Below, one piece after another: positions 10,042-21,461 of a stretch of 64,000 nt of DNA. A program made the position numbers and the translations under genes. The stretch comes from Streptomyces sp. NBC_01317 (GTDB taxonomy: Bacteria; Actinomycetota; Actinomycetes; Streptomycetales; Streptomycetaceae). Position 1 is the stretch's first letter. The number at the start of each line of letters is the position of its first letter. The notes below the pieces were generated by a model. It ran no database searches. It had not been told where the DNA came from and worked only from the letters and a program-made list of their open reading frames with translations. The DNA is taken from assembly GCF_035961655.1 (NCBI RefSeq), contig NZ_CP108393.1:6967501-7031500 (forward strand), read 5' to 3'.

Positions 10042-11700
10042 GTGAGAGCCGCCCCGACCGTCCTGCATCTGGACATGGATGCCTTCTTCGCCGCCGCCGA
10101 GCAGGCGGCGAAGCCGAGTCTGCGCGGAAAGCCCGTGGTGGTCGGCGGCCTCGGACCGCGTGGGGTGGTCTCCACGGCCTCCTACGAGGCGCGGCGGTAC
10201 GGGGTGCACTCGGCGATGCCGATGGCGCAGGCCAGACGGCTCGCGCCGAACGCCGCGTACCTCGTCCCGCGCTTCACCGTCTACCGGGCGATCAGCGAGC
10301 AGGTGATGGAGCTGCTGGGCCGGCTGTCGCCGCTGGTGGAACCCCTGAGCCTGGACGAGGCGTTCGTGGACCTGGAGGCGGGCGGCTCGGCCCACGACAC
10401 GGCCTCCGCGCGGGCCGCCGGGGAGCGGCTGCGCCGGGACATCCGCGCGACCACGGGGCTCACCGGGTCGGTGGGGCTCGCGGGGTCCAAGATGCTGGCG
10501 AAGATCGCCTCCGAGCAGGCCAAGCCGGACGGCCTCGTCATCGTCGAGCCGGGGACCGAGCGCGCGCTCCTGGGGCCGATGACCGTACGGACCCTGCCCG
10601 GGGTCGGTCCCGCGACGGGGGAGCACCTGCGGCGGGCCGGGATGACCACCGTGGCCGATCTGGCGGAGGCCGGCGAGGACGAGCTCGTACGGCTGCTGGG
10701 GAAGTCGCACGGGGCGTCGCTGTTCCGGATGGCGGGCGGCCACGACGACCGGCCCGTGGTGGCCGAGCGGGAGACCAAGTCCGTCTCCGTGGAGGACACC
10801 TTCGACGTCGATCTGCACGACCGGGTGCGGGTGCGGTCGGAGGTGGACCGGCTGGCGGACCGGTGTGTCCAGCGGCTGCGGGCGGCCGGGCACTCGGGGC
10901 GGACGGTCGTGCTCAAGGTCCGGCGCTACGACTTCTCCACGCTGACCCGCTCGGAGACGCTGCGCGGGCCGACGGACGACCCGGGTGTGGTGCGGGAGGC
11001 GGCGGGGCGGCTGCTGGAGTCGGTGGACACCACGGGCGGGGTACGGCTGCTGGGGGTGGGGGTCAGCGGACTCGCGGACTACACGCAGGAGGACCTGTTC
11101 GCGCAGGCGGCCGCGGACCGGTTGGCGGCGGACCGGGCGGTGGAGGCGGCGGCCCAGGTCGCAGTACCCCCGGTGGCGCCCGAGGAGGGCTCCGAGAAAG
11201 GCCCTGAGAAGGCCGGGGAGGAGCGGGCCGGCCCTTCCCGGGCACTCGGGGCGGCGGAGGGGCACGCGGCGCCCACCGGGGGCGTACCGGCCGCTCAGGA
11301 GGCGTCGGAGACAGCGGACCTGCCCGCGGAGCGGCGCTTTCCCGCCGGGCACGACGTGCACCACGCCGTGTTCGGCGCGGGCTGGGTGCAGGGCAGCGGG
11401 CTGCGCCGGGTCACCGTACGGTTCGAGGAGCCGTGGTCCGCGCCGGGGCGGGTGCGGACCTTCTGGGTGGACGATCCAGAGCTGGAGCTGTCGGACCCGC
11501 TGCCCCTGACCGGAGGACCGGCCCAGGACGGGGCGGAGGCGACCCGGCGGGGGCCGGAGCCCGCCGGGGACGGGCCGGGGCCGCCGGAACGGGATCAGTC
11601 GTCCTGGCCGGCGACCCGTCCGAAGTCACGCTCGGCGTCCCGGTCGGACAGCGAGGCGGGGCGCTCGGGCGGGCCCGGTTCCGGCAGGGCGAGGCCGTAG
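10042..11700 (+). CDS. dinB: DNA polymerase IV (Y-family, translesion synthesis)
   Basis: This error-prone Y-family polymerase extends past damaged or mismatched bases. The catalytic carboxylates are D11 in LDMD and D105-E106 in SLDEAF, and the steric-gate FF follows LDMDA. The little-finger domain ends near residue 345, followed by a likely beta-clamp motif, QEDLF at 349-353. The protein is 552 aa, about 150 longer than minimal DinB. The tail is low-complexity, then carries a short conserved patch (HHAVFGAGWVQG, FWVDDPELELSDPLPL) that looks like the C-terminal piece of actinobacterial DinB. The last 106 nt overlap the convergent PRC-barrel gene. Confidence 0.92.
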   Translation: MRAAPTVLHLDMDAFFAAAEQAAKPSLRGKPVVVGGLGPRGVVSTASYEARRYGVHSAMPMAQARRLAPNAAYLVPRFTVYRAISEQVMELLGRLSPLVEPLSLDEAFVDLEAGGSAHDTASARAAGERLRRDIRATTGLTGSVGLAGSKMLAKIASEQAKPDGLVIVEPGTERALLGPMTVRTLPGVGPATGEHLRRAGMTTVADLAEAGEDELVRLLGKSHGASLFRMAGGHDDRPVVAERETKSVSVEDTFDVDLHDRVRVRSEVDRLADRCVQRLRAAGHSGRTVVLKVRRYDFSTLTRSETLRGPTDDPGVVREAAGRLLESVDTTGGVRLLGVGVSGLADYTQEDLFAQAAADRLAADRAVEAAAQVAVPPVAPEEGSEKGPEKAGEERAGPSRALGAAEGHAAPTGGVPAAQEASETADLPAERRFPAGHDVHHAVFGAGWVQGSGLRRVTVRFEEPWSAPGRVRTFWVDDPELELSDPLPLTGGPAQDGAEATRRGPEPAGDGPGPPERDQSSWPATRPKSRSASRSDSEAGRSGGPGSGRARP

Positions 11701-11993
11701 TGGCGGTAGAGCTGGAGTTCCTGTTCGGGTGAGAGGTGCCTGCCGACACCGAAGTCGGGCGCGTCCTTGATGAGCGAGCGCTCGAAGGGGATCCGGAGCG
11801 TCTCCTCCTCCAGCGTGCTGGGCGCGAGGGGGACAAACGCGTCACGGCTGAAGATCCCGGTGCGGACGGCCGCCCACTCGGGCACCCCCGTGGCGTCGTC
11901 CAGATACACCTCGTCCACCGTGCCGATCTTGTGGCCGTCGCGGTCGAACGCCTTGCGGCCGATCAGGCTGCGCGGATCGATGTCGTTCTCCAC
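11595..11993 (-). CDS. PRC-barrel domain protein
   Basis: This 132-aa protein has a PRC-barrel fold at about residues 5-85, seen in LIGRKAFDRDGHKIG, VDEVYLDD and the following PEWAAV. PRC barrels occur in RNA-processing, photosynthetic and signalling proteins; no specific job can be assigned. The GTG start at 11993 is chosen because GGAGGGA lies just upstream; a longer in-frame version reaching 12116 lacks such a site. Its 3' end overlaps dinB convergently by 106 bp. Confidence 0.8.
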   Translation of the reverse strand: MENDIDPRSLIGRKAFDRDGHKIGTVDEVYLDDATGVPEWAAVRTGIFSRDAFVPLAPSTLEEETLRIPFERSLIKDAPDFGVGRHLSPEQELQLYRHYGLALPEPGPPERPASLSDRDAERDFGRVAGQDD

Positions 11994-12129
11994 GGTCCCT
12001 CCAACTGGTCGCACAAGCGGGGAAGACCCGTCGCTCCACTCATAAGAAAAGTGCAGATCCGGTCTGTCGGCCACTCGAAAAGCCCTGCGCGGGACCTCGC
12101 TGGTAGGCTGGCACACGGCTGCTGACCCT

Positions 12130-12335
12130 GTGCGGGAGAGTCCTCCGGTGAGATCGCCGGAGGCGCCGAAGGAGCAAATCCTCCCCGGAATCTCTCAGGC
12201 CCCCGTACCGCACGGACGAGGTCACTCTGGAAAGCAGGGCAGGCGCCCACGGCGTCCGCCCTCACCGACGGTGAAAGCCGGGCGGCCTCCTGGCGCCCGG
12301 TGAAGCTCTCAGGTCAGATGACAGAGGGGGAGGCC
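12130..12335 (+). promoter_or_regulatory. Tandem glycine riboswitch upstream of gcvP
   Basis: Two consecutive glycine aptamers are readable. The first runs from GTGCGGGAGAG through GCCGAAGGAGCAAA to AATCTCTCAGGC and its closing GCAC near 12213. The second runs from about 12218 with CACTCTGGAAAGC through CCGACGGTGAAAGCC to GAAGCTCTCAGG and GACAGAGGGGGAGGCC. These are diagnostic core motifs of the class. A GC-rich hairpin (GGGCACC and GGTGCCC at 12340-12361) follows before the gcvP ribosome site and may be the expression platform. A candidate -10, TAGGCT, lies at 12104-12109. Glycine should switch gcvP on. Confidence 0.93.
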
Positions 12336-12394
12336 GTCCGGGCACCCGCGCCTTGGTGCCCCTCGCAGGTCGTGACGACCAGGAGGCCTCCCAC

Positions 12395-15280
<2,886 letters not shown>

Positions 15281-15442
15281 CCGTCCGACTGGGCGATCGA
15301 CCGTCGGGGAACGGGAACGACGGGGTGTGCGTCGGGGCCGGTGCGGAGGAACGTCTCCGGGCCGGCCCCAGTCATACCGGCAGCGGGCGTTGTCGGCGCG
15401 CGCTGCGCCGCCGGTACCGGCGCGCCGCTGCCCGGCGGCCGC

Positions 15443-15646
15443 TCAGGCCGCCGTCACCGCCTGCTCGTCGCGCGGGCGGTGCGGCGCGATGATCTTTCCG
15501 TCGGGCAGCAGCTCGCCGGTGTCCTCGAAGACCAGAACGCCGTTGCACAGCAGGCTCCAGCCCTGTTCCGGATGGTGAGCCGTCAGGCGGGCGGCGTCCC
15601 GGTCGGCGGAGTCGGCGGTCGGGCACACGGGCTGGTGCTGGCACAT
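15443..15646 (-). CDS. DUF5999 family small protein
   Basis: This 67-aa soluble protein with the conserved core GWSLLCNGVLVFEDTGELLPDG belongs to a small Streptomyces-type family with no known function. The N-terminal MCQHQPVC has a Cys/His arrangement that could bind metal. The start at MCQHQP is chosen because homologues as I recall them begin there; an upstream ATG at 15700 would add 18 residues of low-complexity Thr/Arg sequence. Transcribed convergently towards gcvP. Confidence 0.72.
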   Translation of the reverse strand: MCQHQPVCPTADSADRDAARLTAHHPEQGWSLLCNGVLVFEDTGELLPDGKIIAPHRPRDEQAVTAA

Positions 15647-15900
15647 GGCTGGGTTCTTTCGCTGCGTCGTGGTGAGTGTCCTGCGGCTCGATGTGGTCAT
15701 GGCCGCCCCCCCGTATCTGTTGGTCCGGTCCTAGTGTTGCCCCACGGACGGCAATCCGCAGGTATTTCACGGCAGCACTTCCTTCTGTCCAAGGACGCGT
15801 CACCCGGCCGGACGGTTCGGTTCAACTTGTCCGCCGGGCGGGCCGGTTCGGGGCCGGACGCCGTTGACCGGCGGGGGAGCATCCCGGGATCGGCACGCAC

Positions 15901-15933
15901 GAAGCCCCGCGACCGGCGGGATCGCGGGGCTTC
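15901..15933 (-). terminator. Hairpin terminator between two minus-strand genes
   Basis: A perfect 12-bp stem, GAAGCCCCGCGA with TCGCGGGGCTTC and a 9-nt loop, lies about 20 nt beyond the stop of the minus-strand gene that begins at 16560. It is a probable intrinsic-type terminator of that gene. There is no strong T run, as is usual in Streptomyces. Confidence 0.75.
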
Positions 15934-15951
15934 ATGGGAGCGGTACGCAGG

Positions 15952-16560
15952 TCAGGCGGGGGTACGGAGCAGCGGCGCCGGGGACAGTCTCAGCCCGATC
16001 ATGGGCAGCAACTCGGCGACGCGATGCGGACGGTGCGCGGCGATGCCGGGCGGGGCGGGCGCGAGCGGCACCAGGATGTCGGCGGGCAAGGGCGAACCCT
16101 CGGACCCGTCCGCCTCCGTGTCGCTGTGCAGCCACAGCGTGATCATGTAGAGCTCGGGCACCGAGAGCAGCCGGGGCTGGTACGCCGTCCCCAGCGTCTC
16201 GGCCTGCCGCAGCGCACGTTCCGTGGAGGCGAGGTAGGGGCCCTCGAAGAAGCGCGAGAACGCCCAGCCGTCGGCGGTCAGCATGGTGTCGGCCGCGGCC
16301 ACGGCGCGGTCGCCGTTGCGGATCAGGAAGCGCCAGCCGACCAGTCTCGTCCGGGGCGCGCGACCCGCGGGGGGTACCGCACGCCCTTTCGGAGCGACCT
16401 GGTCCAGCACGTGGAGCGGAAGGGGGAACTCGGGGCTCAGCGGTCCCTGGACGGACCGCAGAGCGGGTGTGCGGGCCTCGCGAACGGCGGTGGGGGAACC
16501 GAGTGCCGCGAGAACGCTGCGAAGGGCGGGTGCGGGGGCCGGGGGGAGATGCAGCGGCAT
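15952..16560 (-). CDS. Conserved hypothetical protein
   Basis: This 202-aa protein with no recognised domain has a Pro/Ala-rich first 40 residues, then a compact region with TRLVGWRFLIRNGDRAVAAADT, RFFEGPYLASTERAL and PELYMITLWLHSD. The pattern looks like a soluble single-domain protein of a Streptomyces-restricted family. An upstream GAGAGG supports the ATG start. It is transcribed away from the GCS2-family gene across a 500-bp intergenic region and ends at a strong hairpin. Codon usage is normal for the window. Confidence 0.75.
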   Translation of the reverse strand: MPLHLPPAPAPALRSVLAALGSPTAVREARTPALRSVQGPLSPEFPLPLHVLDQVAPKGRAVPPAGRAPRTRLVGWRFLIRNGDRAVAAADTMLTADGWAFSRFFEGPYLASTERALRQAETLGTAYQPRLLSVPELYMITLWLHSDTEADGSEGSPLPADILVPLAPAPPGIAAHRPHRVAELLPMIGLRLSPAPLLRTPA

Positions 16561-17062
16561 GGTGGGTTGCCTCTCACTCAGGAGACAGGGTGGTGCGTGA
16601 GGTCGGTCGTGCGGGTGCGGACGTCGGTGTCAGCGTGCGTGGTCAGAGGGTGGCCTGGGGCCGTGAGCCGGGCGGCGCCTCTCTGCCTCGTACACGGATG
16701 TTATACGACACGTGTTCACACCATGTTTCTTCTAGCTGTCGCGAATATTGCGGGCAAGGCACTATCAGGTCCGTCTTCCGGCCGCTTTTTCTTGGATAAA
16801 CGCGGAACGCGGGTGGCTGGCCTGGGCGTATTGGCTGCCTGTGGACGGCCGAAACTGGTCGCGGGGAAGATGACGTCCCGTCGACAATCTCGCTGAGCTC
16901 GAGCGCCACTCATGCCAATGGAATGTGCCGCATGCCTCCACTCTCCACTCTACCCGTTGCCCGGAGGGTGAGGGGGCGTTACGGATCACGGAGTCTGGGC
17001 ATTATCGACCGTGACGCGAGCGGCCGGAGCCCGGGGCTGCCTACTGCAGGAGGGACGCTTCG
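16561..17062 (+). other. 502-bp divergent intergenic region, locally AT-richer
   Basis: No gene is supported here. The stretch 16690-16800 is noticeably lower in GC than its surroundings (for example ATGTTATACGACACGTGTTCAC and GCGAATATTGCGGGC), as expected of a promoter region serving the divergent genes at 16560 and 17063. I could not pick a convincing -35/-10 pair. AGGAGGGA at 17047-17053 is the ribosome site of the next gene. Confidence 0.6.
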
Positions 17063-18586
17063 ATGGGGGAGAAGGTCGAGGCGGACGGGTTCGCTCTGTC
17101 CGATCGGCAGAAATACCGCAGAAAGTTGCAGCAGTGCCTGGCGGTACTGGGGCGGCTCCTGGCGGAGAAGAGGTTCGACCGGCCCAAAAATCTGATGGGC
17201 CTGGAGATCGAGCTCAATCTCGCGGGGTCCGACGGGATGCCGCGGATGATGAATGGCGAGGTGCTCGCACGCATCGCGAGTCGTGATTTCCAGACCGAAC
17301 TCGGTATGTTCAACCTGGAAGTGAATATAGCTCCCCACCGGCTGGAGGGACGTGTTCTCGACCAGTTGGCCGAAGAACTGCGGGCCGGCCTCGGATATGC
17401 CCACCGCAAAGCGGACGAGGTCGACGCGGGCATTGTGATGATCGGTATTCTGCCGACCCTCACCCAGGACGACACGGTCTCCGCGAATCTCTCCGACGTC
17501 GGCCGCTACACGCTCCTCAACGACCAGATGGTCGCGGCCAGGGGCGAGGACTTCGCCCTGGACATCGAGGGGGTGGAGCGTCTCACCTGCCGGTCCGCGT
17601 CCATCACCCCGGAGGCCGCCTGCACCTCCGTACAGCTGCATCTCCAGGTCACACCCGAGCGATTCGCGGGGGTGTGGAACGCCGCGCAGGCCATCGCGTC
17701 CGTACAAGTGGCACTGGGTGCCAATGCCCCGTTCCTATTCGGCCGGGAGTTGTGGCGGGAATCCAGGCCGCCGCTGTTCCTCCAGGCGACGGATGTCAGG
17801 CCGCCCGAACTCGCCGCGCAGGGGGTGCGGCCGCGGACGTGGTTCGGCGAGCGTTGGATTGATTCGGCATACGACCTGTTCGCGGAGAATTTGCGTTACT
17901 TCCCTCCCCTGTTGCCGATCTGTGACGACGAGGATCCACTGCGGACGCTGGACGACGGGGGAGTGCCCGGCCTGTCGGAGCTGGCGCTGCACAACGGCAC
18001 GGTCTACCGCTGGAACCGGCCGGTGTACGAGGTCGCGGACGGCGTGCCGCATCTGCGGGTGGAGAACCGTGTCCTGCCCGCGGGCCCGACGGTCACCGAT
18101 GTGATCGCCAACGCCGCCTTCTACTACGGGCTGGTGCGCGCGCTCGCCGACGACACGAGGCCGGTGTGGAAGCGGCTGCCGTTCGAGACGGCGGCCGCCA
18201 ACTTCGAGACCGCGTGCCGGCACGGCATCGACGCGGAGCTGCGGTGGCCCCGGCCGGGCCGGGGGACCGGTATCACCACCGTGCCGGTCGTGAAGCTCGT
18301 ACGGGACGAACTGCTGCCGCTCGCGGCGGCCGGTCTCGACGCGTGGCAGGTCGAGCCGGCGGACCGTGACTTCTACCTCGGGGTCATCGAGGAGCGGTGC
18401 AAGCTGCGGGTGAACGGCGCCTCGTGGCAGGTGGACACCTACCACCGGGCACGGGAGGAGGGGCTGGGGCGGGAGGCCGCGCTGGCCGCGACCACCCGGC
18501 GCTACAGCGAACTGATGCACCGGGGCGAGCCGGTGCACACCTGGCCGGCCGGGCTGTCCGCGCCGGGGGCCGGTGACCCGGCCTGA
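17063..18586 (+). CDS. Glutamate-cysteine ligase (GCS2) family protein
   Basis: This 507-aa member of the carboxylate-amine ligase family PF04107 is recognised by NLMGLEIELNL, the FQTELGMFNLEVN segment, and RVENRVLPAGPT. The Glu and Arg residues in these motifs match the ATP-Mg and substrate sites of the family. Streptomycetes use mycothiol rather than glutathione and have other GCS2 proteins such as EgtA, so the true substrate of this copy is open. The ATG start has AGGAGGGA nine bases upstream. It appears monocistronic, with no thiol-metabolism gene next to it. Confidence 0.85.
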   Translation: MGEKVEADGFALSDRQKYRRKLQQCLAVLGRLLAEKRFDRPKNLMGLEIELNLAGSDGMPRMMNGEVLARIASRDFQTELGMFNLEVNIAPHRLEGRVLDQLAEELRAGLGYAHRKADEVDAGIVMIGILPTLTQDDTVSANLSDVGRYTLLNDQMVAARGEDFALDIEGVERLTCRSASITPEAACTSVQLHLQVTPERFAGVWNAAQAIASVQVALGANAPFLFGRELWRESRPPLFLQATDVRPPELAAQGVRPRTWFGERWIDSAYDLFAENLRYFPPLLPICDDEDPLRTLDDGGVPGLSELALHNGTVYRWNRPVYEVADGVPHLRVENRVLPAGPTVTDVIANAAFYYGLVRALADDTRPVWKRLPFETAAANFETACRHGIDAELRWPRPGRGTGITTVPVVKLVRDELLPLAAAGLDAWQVEPADRDFYLGVIEERCKLRVNGASWQVDTYHRAREEGLGREAALAATTRRYSELMHRGEPVHTWPAGLSAPGAGDPA

Positions 18587-18659
18587 CCGGCGGAGGTTCG
18601 GAGGACGGAGGCGCGGAGGGCGGGCGAGCGGACGAGTGGGCGCTGCCTCGGCGGCGGGC

Positions 18660-20444
18660 TTACGGCTCCTCCTCCTCGCCGACCGCCATGATCGCCTGGA
18701 GGATCACCGCCTGGATGTCGCCCGGATCGCTCACCTCGTAGCCCGCGCCGCCCGTGGCCCTGGCTATCTGGTGCACCGCCGCCCGGTCCGCGTCGGGGCC
18801 GACCGCGATACCGATCAGCGGGACGGGACGGGTGGGATCCGTGAGCGCACGCAACCGGCTGATCAGCGCGGCACGCGAAATGCTGTGGTCGTCCTTGTTG
18901 GTCCCGTCCGTGAGCAGGACGACGGCGTTGAACTTGCCCTTCACGTACGAGGCCTGGGCCTCTTTGTAGGCCGCCAGCGTCGTGTCGTACAGACCGGTGT
19001 CGCCGTCGGGGACCGGTTCGAGGGCCGAGAAGGCGTCCGACAGCTCCTCGCGGTGCGTACCGCCGCCCTTGGCCGCGTCCCCGAGCCGGGCCGTCTCCTC
19101 CACCTTGCGGTAGTCCTTGGCGCCGTCCAGCCGGGTCGCGAACTTCCACAGCCCGATCTCGTCCTCGGGCGTGAACTGCGCCAGCGCCTGGAGCAGCGAC
19201 GCCTTGGTGACATCCATCCGGCTCTGGCCGCCGCGCCCGGGGACCGGCGCCTCCATCGAGCCCGACGCGTCCACGACCGTCGTCAGCCGGGCGCTCTGCA
19301 CGGTGACGGTCCACAGGCCGAGCGTCCGCTGGACCTCCTCCGCCGTCGGGGGCCTGGAGTCGTCCGTGTCGTACGGCTGGGGCGCGCGCCCGCCCGCCGT
19401 ACGGACCAGCGCGGTCTTCACCGGGGTGTCCGCCGCCCCCGCCCGGAAGCCGTGGTCCTCCAGCGTGCGGTACGACGCGTCGTCCGTGAGCAGGGCCATG
19501 AACCGCATGGCGGCACGGCTCTCGTCCGTGGTCAGCTCGGACTCGTCGACCAGGTTGTACGGGTAGTCGAGCGCGGGCGCGCCGTCCGTGGGATAGAAGA
19601 GCTGGAGATTCGCGGCGCCGTTGCTCCCCGAGTTGTGGACGAACGCGGCCTGTTCGGAGAGCAGGACCGCCTCGTTGCGCCGGGGGTTGCCCTTCTCCGC
19701 GCCCGAGTCGTCCTCGGCCAGCGTCCTGAGCACCTGGATGTCGGAGTCGGAGACGCGCTGCGACAGGAGCTTCGCCGTGGCGGCGGCCCTGGTGTCGCCG
19801 CCCGGGCCGGCGTCGCGGGACGACCCGGCGATGCTGGTGAGCGCCAGCAGGCCGGTCGCGCTGCGCGCCGGGTCGGCCGCCCCCAGGAGCCGCTGGTCCT
19901 GTTCGGTCGCGGCCGTGGTCAGTCCCGCCCAGGTGTACGTCTTCCTGGGCCAGCCGAGGGACGCGGCGGCCGTGGGCACCGCGGCCAGCGTGACCGGGGA
20001 GAGGGCCACATTGCCGGCCGGGGTCAGCGACGCGGCGTCCCCGACACTCTCGGCGCGGTCCACCCACACGCCGGAGTCGGGCACCCAGACCTCGAAGTCC
20101 GGGGTCTCGGAACCGCGCGCGAGGGCGCTCGCGACCCGGTAGTTCTCGCGTGCGACGACCCGGATGTCCAGACACTGTCCGTCGGAGGTCACCTTGTCCG
20201 CGCGGGCGCGGTCGGCGATGGCCCGCAGCGCGGGCGCGATGTCGGGCGAGGCCACCATCCGCAGCCGTACCGGAACGCCCCCGCAGGCCTCGGCGAAGGA
20301 GAGCGCGCCGCTCTGCACCGCGACGGCGGCCCCCGCCGCCACGGTCAGGACGAGGGCGGTGGCGATCGCGACGCTGCGACGGCGCGGAGAGCGGGGCCTG
20401 GCCGGACCCGCCGCTCTCTCGTCGGGCAAGCTGTGACGTCCCAT
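18660..20444 (-). CDS. Membrane-anchored VWA-domain protein with solute-binding-like region
   Basis: This 594-aa protein has one N-terminal membrane segment (about residues 22-45) and a middle region resembling extracellular solute-binding proteins (RMVASPDIAPALRAIADR, DFEVWVPDSGVW, LFYPTDGAP). A C-terminal von Willebrand A domain has the MIDAS motif D392-A-S-G-S396 plus LTDGTN downstream. Both domains would lie outside the cell. The fusion is a known Streptomyces architecture of unknown function; metal-dependent protein binding is the inference. GGAGGG precedes the ATG start. Confidence 0.86.
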   Translation of the reverse strand: MGRHSLPDERAAGPARPRSPRRRSVAIATALVLTVAAGAAVAVQSGALSFAEACGGVPVRLRMVASPDIAPALRAIADRARADKVTSDGQCLDIRVVARENYRVASALARGSETPDFEVWVPDSGVWVDRAESVGDAASLTPAGNVALSPVTLAAVPTAAASLGWPRKTYTWAGLTTAATEQDQRLLGAADPARSATGLLALTSIAGSSRDAGPGGDTRAAATAKLLSQRVSDSDIQVLRTLAEDDSGAEKGNPRRNEAVLLSEQAAFVHNSGSNGAANLQLFYPTDGAPALDYPYNLVDESELTTDESRAAMRFMALLTDDASYRTLEDHGFRAGAADTPVKTALVRTAGGRAPQPYDTDDSRPPTAEEVQRTLGLWTVTVQSARLTTVVDASGSMEAPVPGRGGQSRMDVTKASLLQALAQFTPEDEIGLWKFATRLDGAKDYRKVEETARLGDAAKGGGTHREELSDAFSALEPVPDGDTGLYDTTLAAYKEAQASYVKGKFNAVVLLTDGTNKDDHSISRAALISRLRALTDPTRPVPLIGIAVGPDADRAAVHQIARATGGAGYEVSDPGDIQAVILQAIMAVGEEEEP

Positions 20445-20642
20445 GGCGGTGGCGCCCTCCTTCGTGAGGGGTGAACAGGGGTGGGCGCGAAGGGCGCGGC
20501 TCGATGGGTGTAGAAGAGGGGGTACCTCGCCGCCGAACGGCGACCGTCCCCCGGCCTGTCGCGCGCGATCTTCGTACCTGCATTCGAGACCCTAGCGGCA
20601 CGGCAAGTGGCATGAGGCGGGAATACTCAACTGGAGGCAGGT

Positions 20643-21443
20643 GTGCGGGCGGACGTGGATCAGGTGGCCGGTTCCTTTCCCGAGGAGGATGCCCCCCGGC
20701 GGATCCTCCGGTCCGAGACGGTGCTCGTCCTGGCGCTCTCGCTGGGTGCGAGTGGTGTGTCGGCGCTGATCAGTTTTGTTGGTTCGGTGACAAAACCCGG
20801 CGCCCTGAGGGACCAGGCGGCCCAGCTCAACTCGTCGGCGGCCCCCGGGCGGCCTTGGCTCGATCTCGCCTGGCAGCTGTTCGGCATCACCACGGCTCTG
20901 GTGCCGGTCGCCCTCGTCGCGCACTTCCTGCTCAGGGAGAACAGCGGACTGCGGGCCATCGGCTTCGACCGCACCCGGCCCGGCCCTGACCTGGGGCGCG
21001 GCACGCTCGTGGCGGCGGGGATCGGCAGCGCGGGGCTCGCGTTCTACCTGGCGGTCCAGGCGTCGGGCTTCAACCTGACCGTGGTGCCGGAGTCGCTGCC
21101 CGGCGTGTGGTGGAAGTTCCCGGTGCTGATCCTCTCGGCGGTGCAGAACTCCGTGCTGGAGGAGGTCATCGTCGTCGGGTATCTGCTGCGACGGCTGGGG
21201 CAGTTGGGATGGACACCGATGGCGGCGCTGGTGGCGAGCTCGGTGCTGCGTGGCTCGTACCACCTGTACCAGGGCATCGGCGGCTTCCTCGGCAACATGG
21301 TGATGGGCGTGGTGTTCGTCCTCCTCTACCGGCGCTGGGGGAGGGTCGGGCCGCTGGTGGTGGCCCACTCGCTGCTCGACATCGGGGCGTTTGTCGGATA
21401 CGCCCTGCTGGCGGGCAAGGTGGGGTGGCTGCCCACGGCATAG
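20643..21443 (+). CDS. CPBP family intramembrane protease-like protein
   Basis: This 266-aa polytopic membrane protein has about eight hydrophobic segments and matches the CPBP (Abi/CAAX-like) family. The EE motif is present (LEEVIVVGYLLRRL), as are the H of SYHLYQG and the late conserved H in VVAHSLLDIGAF. The Arg usually found after EExx is replaced by a Val/Gly-Tyr context, so activity is uncertain, though the catalytic Glu and His remain. The GTG start is supported by GGAGG at 20633-20637. Prenyl-protein or bacteriocin-immunity roles are known in the family; none can be chosen here. Confidence 0.85.
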   Translation: MRADVDQVAGSFPEEDAPRRILRSETVLVLALSLGASGVSALISFVGSVTKPGALRDQAAQLNSSAAPGRPWLDLAWQLFGITTALVPVALVAHFLLRENSGLRAIGFDRTRPGPDLGRGTLVAAGIGSAGLAFYLAVQASGFNLTVVPESLPGVWWKFPVLILSAVQNSVLEEVIVVGYLLRRLGQLGWTPMAALVASSVLRGSYHLYQGIGGFLGNMVMGVVFVLLYRRWGRVGPLVVAHSLLDIGAFVGYALLAGKVGWLPTA

Positions 21444-21461
21444 AGTTGCCGTTTTTCTGCC

